Source of the DNA: Cordia subcordata
Taxonomy: Eukaryota; Streptophyta; Magnoliopsida; Boraginales; Cordiaceae
Assembly (NCBI GenBank): GCA_028554755.1
Contig: JAPTOF010000016.1
Coordinates: 10,267,001-10,331,000, forward strand
DNA: 64,000 nucleotides
Reading direction: 5' to 3'
Shown: positions 58,697 to 64,000 of the stretch, one piece after another
Position numbering within the stretch: the stretch's first letter is position 1
How the letters are laid out: each line of letters begins with the position of its first letter
Translations under genes and position numbers: made by a program
The notes under the pieces: model-generated
Databases searched by the model: none
What the model saw: the letters and a program-made list of their open reading frames with translations, nothing else
What the model was told of the DNA's origin: nothing

Positions 58697-61600
58697 ATAG
58701 CGTCTACCTCTTCCACACTTGGATCAATACCTGTTCAATCCGAGACTTCTTCTTTACCTTCAATCACTTCAATTCCACAAGAATTGTCCCTTAAATTATC
58801 AGCTGATAATTTTCTTTTATGGTGTACTCAAGTATTGCAATTCTTCGCTATCACAACCTTCTTGGTTTCATAGATGGGTCCCTTGATCAACCTTCTGAGT
58901 CTGCAACGCTTGAACAATGGAGGAAATTGGATCAGCTTGTCCTTGGCCGGTTGCTTATTTCTATTTCTGATGTTGTGTTGTCTCAGGTTGTTGACAAACA
59001 ACATGTCAGGGATGTTTGGTGTACATTGGAAACTCTTTACGGTTCTCAATCGACAGCTCGAGTTCAACTTCTTAAAACTAAACTCCAAACAATTGTTAAA
59101 GGCTCGCGACCAGTGCATGATTATGTTCAACACATTAAATATTTGTCTTTCAAGCTTACTAGCGCTGGAAAATCAGTGGATGAAGACGACTTAGTGCTGT
59201 GGACGTTGCGGGGCTTGAGTTCTGATTATGACCCCATAGTTGCAGCAATTAATTCTCGTACTATTTCTCCATCTTTTGCCAAGGTTTGTGGTCTTCTCCT
59301 AGATTATGAATTACATTTAACTATTTCTTCTACACTTGCTGAGAAACATGCAGCCATGTCTGTCACAAATGTCTCACTGCCGAAGTCATCCCCTGCGCCT
59401 AACACTTTCTCTCAGACCTTTTCCTCCTCTACTGGACGTGGTGCACAAGGAAGGAGAGGAGGCCGAGGTTCTTCTCGAGGTCGAGGCAGGTCTACTAATT
59501 CTTTTTCAGTTGTTCGACCATCATCACCTTCTAATGATTCTCAAACTGTAATTTGCTACAAGTGTGGCTATCCATACCATAAGGCAAACAATTGCTGGGC
59601 GCTGGCAGATGTGATTGCTGCTAACACAAAAGCCTTCTCTGCTGTGCAATTGACAGATTCTTTTGACACACAGTGGTACTTAGACACTGGGGCTACACAC
59701 CATATGACTCCAACAGATGACAAACTCACTGATAAACAGCCTTACTCAGGCATGGATCGTGTGCTAGTTGGTAGTGGTGCTTCTTTACCAATTACGCATA
59801 CTGGCACTAAGAAATTTAATCTCTCATGTGGTGTAAATGTTTCTTGTGATGTATTGGTTGTTCCATCTATTGCGAAAAGACTATTCTCTGTTTCACAGTT
59901 TGCTAAAGAGAACCCTTGCTATTTTGTGTTTACTTCACATGGTTTTCAAATTAAGGATATAAAGACGCATCAAGTCCTGCATCAGGGGTTGCTTAATGGA
60001 GGATTATATTCGTTGGAGCCTTGCAATAAAGTTTCTTTTATAGTCGCCAAAGCTTCATCAGATGTTTGGGATGCTCGCCTGGGGCATCCATCAGCGTCGG
60101 TCTTTTCACATTTGTGGAAATCTTTAGCTATCGACTTTTCTGCCAATAAAAGCTTGTGTGGTAGTTGTTAGTTTGGAAAGAGTAGTCGACTTCCTTTTGA
60201 TTCTATCTTAAAGCATGCATCTAAACCTTTCACTGTCATTCATACCGATGTATGGGGACCTGCACCTAATATTTCAATTGAAGGTTTTCGATACTATTTG
60301 ATTTTGGTTGATGAATTCAGTCGGTTTACATGGTATTATCTGTTGTTTCGTAAATCAGATGTGGTCTCTATTTTTCCTACTTTCCTTGCTATGATTAAGA
60401 ATCAGTATGGTGCCACAGTTAAAATTATCCAAAGTGACTCCGGTGGCGAATATTTGAATCATGCTCTTCGAAAATTATTTTTGGATAATGGCATTTTGCA
60501 TTGAGTTTCTTGTCCAGGAACCCCTGAACAGAATGGTTTAGCTAAAAGGAAGCATCGACATATTGTTGAGACCGGTTTAACTTTGCTTGCTCATAGTAAT
60601 CTATCAAAGGGGTTTTGGAATTATGCTTTCTCAATGGCAATTTTTCTTATTAATCGCTTGCCATCCAAAGTACTTGCTTTTAAATCCCCATACTTTCTAC
60701 TTTATGGCACCGACACAGACTATAATTTTCTTCACACATTTGGCTCATTATGTTATCCTTGTTTAACACCTTTTGGGCAAAAGAAATTGGATTTCAAAAC
60801 TTGCAGGTGCATTTTTCTTGGCTATAGTACACACCATAAAGGATACAAGTGCTATGATTTATGCACTGGAAAAATAATCATATCGCGTCATGTGGTTTTT
60901 GATGAGGCCAATTTTCCTATAATTCCAAAGCATTCTCTGTTGAACAATCAGGACCAATTATTTATGGTGAAACCTTTGCATGTGCCAACTGAATTGTTCT
61001 CTCATGCAAACCCACGTGTTGCTCAATCACAACTCAGACCATTAAATCCCACCATCATGCAAACAAATAATGATATTCCACTCATTCAAGATTCTCATGC
61101 AGCTCAAGGAACATTTATTAATACTCATGAAGATGCTGCACCATACAATTCCTCTCCTGAAGAGCATCAAGAAACTCAAATACATCAAAATGAGTCTTTG
61201 CAACAATCCATTGTCCAGCCTTCTGCTCGACGTACTTATCAAATGTTAACTCGCTCAATGCATGGAATTTTCAAATCAAAATCTTTGTTAAGTACTCGAT
61301 ATCCTATTAAGGCTTCTTTGGTTGCTCTTACTTCTACTTTGCCGTCTGAGCCAAGATCATTTACTCAAGCTAGTAAAGATGAGCACCGGAGAGCAGCTAT
61401 GAATGAGGAATTCAATTCATTAGTTGTGAATTGCACATGATCTCTTGTTCCTAAACCTCCAAATAAAAATGTTATTGGATGCCACTGGGTTTTCAAAGTT
61501 AAGCAAAAATCTGATGGGAGTCTTGAACGCTACAAAGCGCGATTAGTTGCCAAAGGGTATACTCAACAACCTGGTCAAGACTATGGTGATACCTTTAGTC

Positions 61601-62880
61601 TAGTTGTTCTTGCAGGCACTATTCGGTTGGTTCTCTCTTTAGCTTTGTCTCTCAAATGGACTTTACGACAATTAGATGTTAAGAATGCTTTTCTGCATAG
61701 AGATTTAACTGAGGACATTTATATGACCCAGCCTCAAAGGTTTGTTAATCGAGAACATCCGGACTTTGTTTGTAAACTTCATAAATCATTATATGGCCTA
61801 AAGCAAGCACCACGTGCCTGGTATCATCGCTTCAGCTCATTTCTGGTTTCATGTGGATTTGATCATTCTCAACATGACGCTTCCTTGTTTATTCATTGTC
61901 AATCCACTACAATATTAATTTTGTTGATTTACGTCGATGACATTGTATTAACTGGTAATTCTCTGCATGCAATCACTGAATTCATTAATGTCTTGTCCAA
62001 CACTTTCGCGATGAAGGATCTTGGTCCTCTACCCTTTTTTTTGGGAATGGAGGTTCATCATTCTGATGGCAAATTATTTCTTACTCAAACCAAATATGCT
62101 TTGCAGCTTTTACAACAATTCAAAATGGATGGTGCTAAACCATTAGCCACTCCTTAAGGAGGAACCCGACTCAATAACACTAATGGCGATAAACTGACTA
62201 ATCCAAGTGAGTATAGACAGCTTGTTAAGGCACTTCAATATTTAACACTCACAAGACCAGATATCTCATATGCCGTCAACTCTGTTTGCCAATTTATGCA
62301 TAAACCACGGGTTCCTCATTTAATTGTTGCTAAAAGGATTTTACGCTATATCAAATATACTTTGCAGCATAGGTTGGTTTTTCGTCCAATTTCTGGCTTT
62401 ACAATAACTGGTTATTGTGACTCTGACTAGGCTGGCTGTTCGGACACATGGCGATCTACGTCTGGATGTGCAATTTTCTTTGGTTCAAATTTGATCTCTT
62501 GGAGTGCAAAAAGGCAAACAACAGTCTCTAAGTCTAGTTGTGAAGCAGAATATCGTGCTCTTGCAACATTAACTTCAGAACTATTATGGGTGCTTCACAT
62601 AAGTCGCTTTCTCTGGGTAAAATTTCTTAACCCACCAAAAATTTTGTGTGATAATGTTAGTGCAATTTACATGGCCACAAATCCAATAATTCACAATCGT
62701 AGAAAGCACATAGAGATTGACATACATTTTGTTCGAGAAAAGTTGAAAGAGGGTCTCTTCCAATTAGCTTATACTTCTACTAATTTACAAATAGCAAATC
62801 TATTTACAAAGCCATTATACAAGCCGCGTTTTGAGGAATTGAGATCCAAGTTGCCAGTGCGTTCCACACCATCAACTTGA
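58697..62880 (+). pseudogene. copia gag-pol polyprotein of the young element
   Basis: The probable start codon is ATA at 58697 (ancestral ATG, followed by ASTSSTLGSIP). A frameshift near 58838 separates the first 45 codons from the rest. Gag has a zinc knuckle CYKCGYPYHKANNC (59560). Protease has WYLDTGATHHMT (59672). Integrase has HTDVWGP and IQSDSGGEY, but AERKH is AKRKH, so the catalytic Glu is Lys (60544-60546). RT keeps YVDDIVLTG (about 61930). RNase H has CDSD-stop-AGCSD and SCEAEYRA. Stops: TAG 60169-60171, TGA 60502-60504, TGA 61438-61440, TAA 62155-62157, TAG 62428-62430. The frame is otherwise unbroken after 58840, in keeping with its youth. Confidence 0.94.
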
Positions 62881-62888
62881 GGGGGGGG
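62878..62888 (+). promoter_or_regulatory. polypurine tract of the young copia element
   Basis: TGA followed by G8 lies directly before the 3' LTR. The polyprotein stop codon TGA forms the start of the tract. Confidence 0.9.
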
Positions 62889-63087
62889 TGTTAGGCAATA
62901 CATTTATATCAATAAGGTTATTGATAAGCATAGTTATACATGTATATCGTTAAGGATATTGATAAGCACAGTTTAGGATAGATATCCTAACTCTTGTACA
63001 TTCCTATGTGTTGTAAACTACTTCTTGTACGACTATTTAAATATGATATGAAATAGAAGAAGAATATAGTGAAAATCTATTCTTTCA
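62889..63087 (+). repeat. 3' LTR of the young copia element
   Basis: 199 bp, same ends as the 5' LTR. Followed by TCATT, the second copy of the target-site duplication. Confidence 0.95.
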
Positions 63088-63295
63088 TCATTGCTCTCCT
63101 TAGGTTTATCAAGCGCTAGAGTAGTTTCTTGGTAGCCTTAACTTTAAACGTACTATTAATGCACAAAGTACATCATAGATAACTCTCTTAGAAGAATTTA
63201 ATGAATTGTTGTACACAGTATAGGGGACGTATTGTGCACTCGAGGTTTGTTAGTTAGCGACTGGGTTTCGCTGGGTGTACTGATGGTCACGCTCC

Positions 63296-63484
63296 TGACA
63301 GAATATAGAGTGAGAGAAAGAAATTGAGAGTGTATTCCATTTTCTTCACTAAATAAGAGTACAAGTACAAAGCTTTTTATAATGGGAGTTAGTTACACTT
63401 CTTAACTAACTTGCTGAGCTAGACAAGTTTAATAGAGATGCCACTTACGTGCTATTTTATGCTTAAGTTAAGATATTGTTCTCA
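63296..63484 (-). repeat. 3' LTR of the right-edge copia element
   Basis: TG...CA boundaries on both strands (TGACAGAATATAG on the plus-strand left, ATTGTTCTCA on the right), adjoining a polypurine tract. The outer boundary at 63296 rests on the TG...CA rule alone. Confidence 0.65.
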
Positions 63485-63519
63485 GCCCTCCTCAAGTTGA
63501 GCTTGCTTTTGCTGAAGGG

Positions 63520-64000
63520 AAAGCTTGTTTCTTAGGTAAAAAAATCGTGCACTGGAAAGTGGCTTAGTGAATAGAACTGCTTACTGTTCTGCAGTGTTAA
63601 TGTGATTAACCTGAAGCTACTTTGAGGGAATCATCTCTCAAACAAAGTGGTAATCAAGATCAATGTGTTTGGTGCGATTGTGATGCAATGGATTCATAGA
63701 GAGAGGAATAGCAGATGAATTATCACACCGTAGTTATGGACAGATGACTGGAATATGAAGATCCTTGAGAAGAAATGTAAGCCACTTGATTTCTGTAGTT
63801 GTAGTTATCATACTTCTGTACTCTGCCTCTGCAGAACTCCTTGCAACTGTAGTTTGTCTTTGTGAACACCAAGAAAGAAGATCAGTGCCTAGAAAAATAC
63901 AATAGCCTGTAATAGATTTTCTGGTTTCTAACTTTGCACCCCAGTCTGAATCAAAGAAAGCTAAGAGATACAGAGGACCTGGTTTGAATAAAATACCCTG
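63520..64000 (-). pseudogene. copia RNase H fragment
   Basis: Reading from the right edge: FDSDWGAKLETRKSITGYCI (about 63950-63890), QTTVARSSAEAEYRSM (about 63850-63805), RCDNSSAIPLSMNPLHHNR, HFVREMI and LFTKPLS. The catalytic acids D (DSDW), E (EAEY) and D (CDNS) are present. Stops interrupt it, for example ICP-stop-LRCDNS near 63735 and AEQ-stop-AVLFTKPL near 63575 (CAA to TAA likely). It is the C-terminal part of pol from an otherwise unseen element. Confidence 0.88.

Larger units (their letters stand above)
58418..63087 (+). mobile_element. young Ty1/copia retrotransposon, complete, disabled by point mutations
   Basis: LTRs of 199 bp each (58418-58616, 62889-63087) begin TGTTAGGCAATACATTTA and end AATCTATTCTTTCA. 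They are flanked by the perfect target-site duplication TCATT (58413-58417, 63088-63092). I count 5 differences between the LTRs (about 2.5%). The interior has gag and pol in one frame from about 58840 to the stop at 62878-62880, interrupted by isolated stops. A G8 polypurine tract lies directly before the 3' LTR. By motif style it belongs with the short-LTR copia lineages (Ale/Ivana-like), which a tree could test. Confidence 0.95.
63296..64000 (-). mobile_element. 3' end of a Ty1/copia element, minus strand, cut by the window edge
   Basis: The minus strand reads RNase H from 64000 leftward, then polypurine tract ACTTGAGGAGGGC (63497-63485), then an LTR of about 189 bp (63484-63296) that begins TGAGAACAATATC and ends TATTCTGTCA. 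The rest of the element lies right of the window. 63088-63295 between it and the young copia element holds nothing recognised. Confidence 0.8.

Noticed and set aside
63088..63295. Possible LTR extension of the right-edge copia element
   Set aside because: TG...CA ends and the polypurine tract place the LTR at 63296-63484; no second copy exists in the window to support a longer one.
1..64000. tRNA or rRNA genes
   Set aside because: I saw no cloverleaf-like or rDNA-like sequence. The tRNA-like words found are primer-binding sites of LTR elements.

Overview
The window is plant nuclear DNA and almost entirely transposable-element sequence. The mix points to a seed plant, most likely a eudicot: a Sirevirus-type Ty1/copia element, a Tat-lineage Ty3/gypsy element with an antisense ORF, an Athila-lineage Ty3/gypsy element, Mutator-like (MULE) elements, a hAT-type ZMYM1-like gene and a miniature LTR element. 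The sequence is AT-rich with many (TA)n tracts. No intact host gene, rRNA, tRNA or CRISPR array was seen. The species cannot be named from the sequence.

Layout, left to right. 1-8464: 3' part of a Sirevirus-like copia element (gag, pol, an extra ORF after pol, four polypurine tracts, 3' LTR). 8465-12521: unannotated DNA with a few exon-like stretches that may be a decayed host gene. 12527-23143: complete, very old Tat-lineage gypsy element (490-bp LTRs, target-site duplication CTTCT, two RNase H domains, a 25-bp tandem array and an antisense ORF). 23150-30484: a TA/TG palindrome, an RPA70-like pseudogene, a minus-strand hAT/ZMYM1-like pseudogene, a fold-back MITE and a diverged tandem duplication. 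30734-36830: a decayed copia element. 36954-38386: a small MULE with a near-perfect 9-bp target-site duplication. 38432-56136: a minus-strand Athila element with one LTR split by a 5.9-kb MULE (41369-47266) that carries a MURA transposase gene and a convergent plant-mobile-domain gene. 56247-57844: a TRIM-like element with an inverted LTR of the 30.7-kb copia family inside it. 58418-63087: a young copia element (199-bp LTRs differing at about 5 sites, target-site duplication TCATT). 63296-64000: the 3' end of another copia element on the minus strand.

Every coding region recognised is broken by stops, frameshifts or deletions, so nothing here is predicted to be autonomously active. The youngest element (58418-63087) was disabled mainly by C-to-T or G-to-A changes, including Glu to Lys at the integrase catalytic glutamate. 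Three unrelated elements (Sirevirus, Tat, MULE) each carry an accessory gene not needed for the basic transposition chemistry. The MULE with its plant-mobile-domain gene and subterminal palindromes, and the Tat element with antisense ORF plus 25-bp array, are the most interesting objects. Both resemble arrangements already known in plants, so I do not claim a wholly new system.
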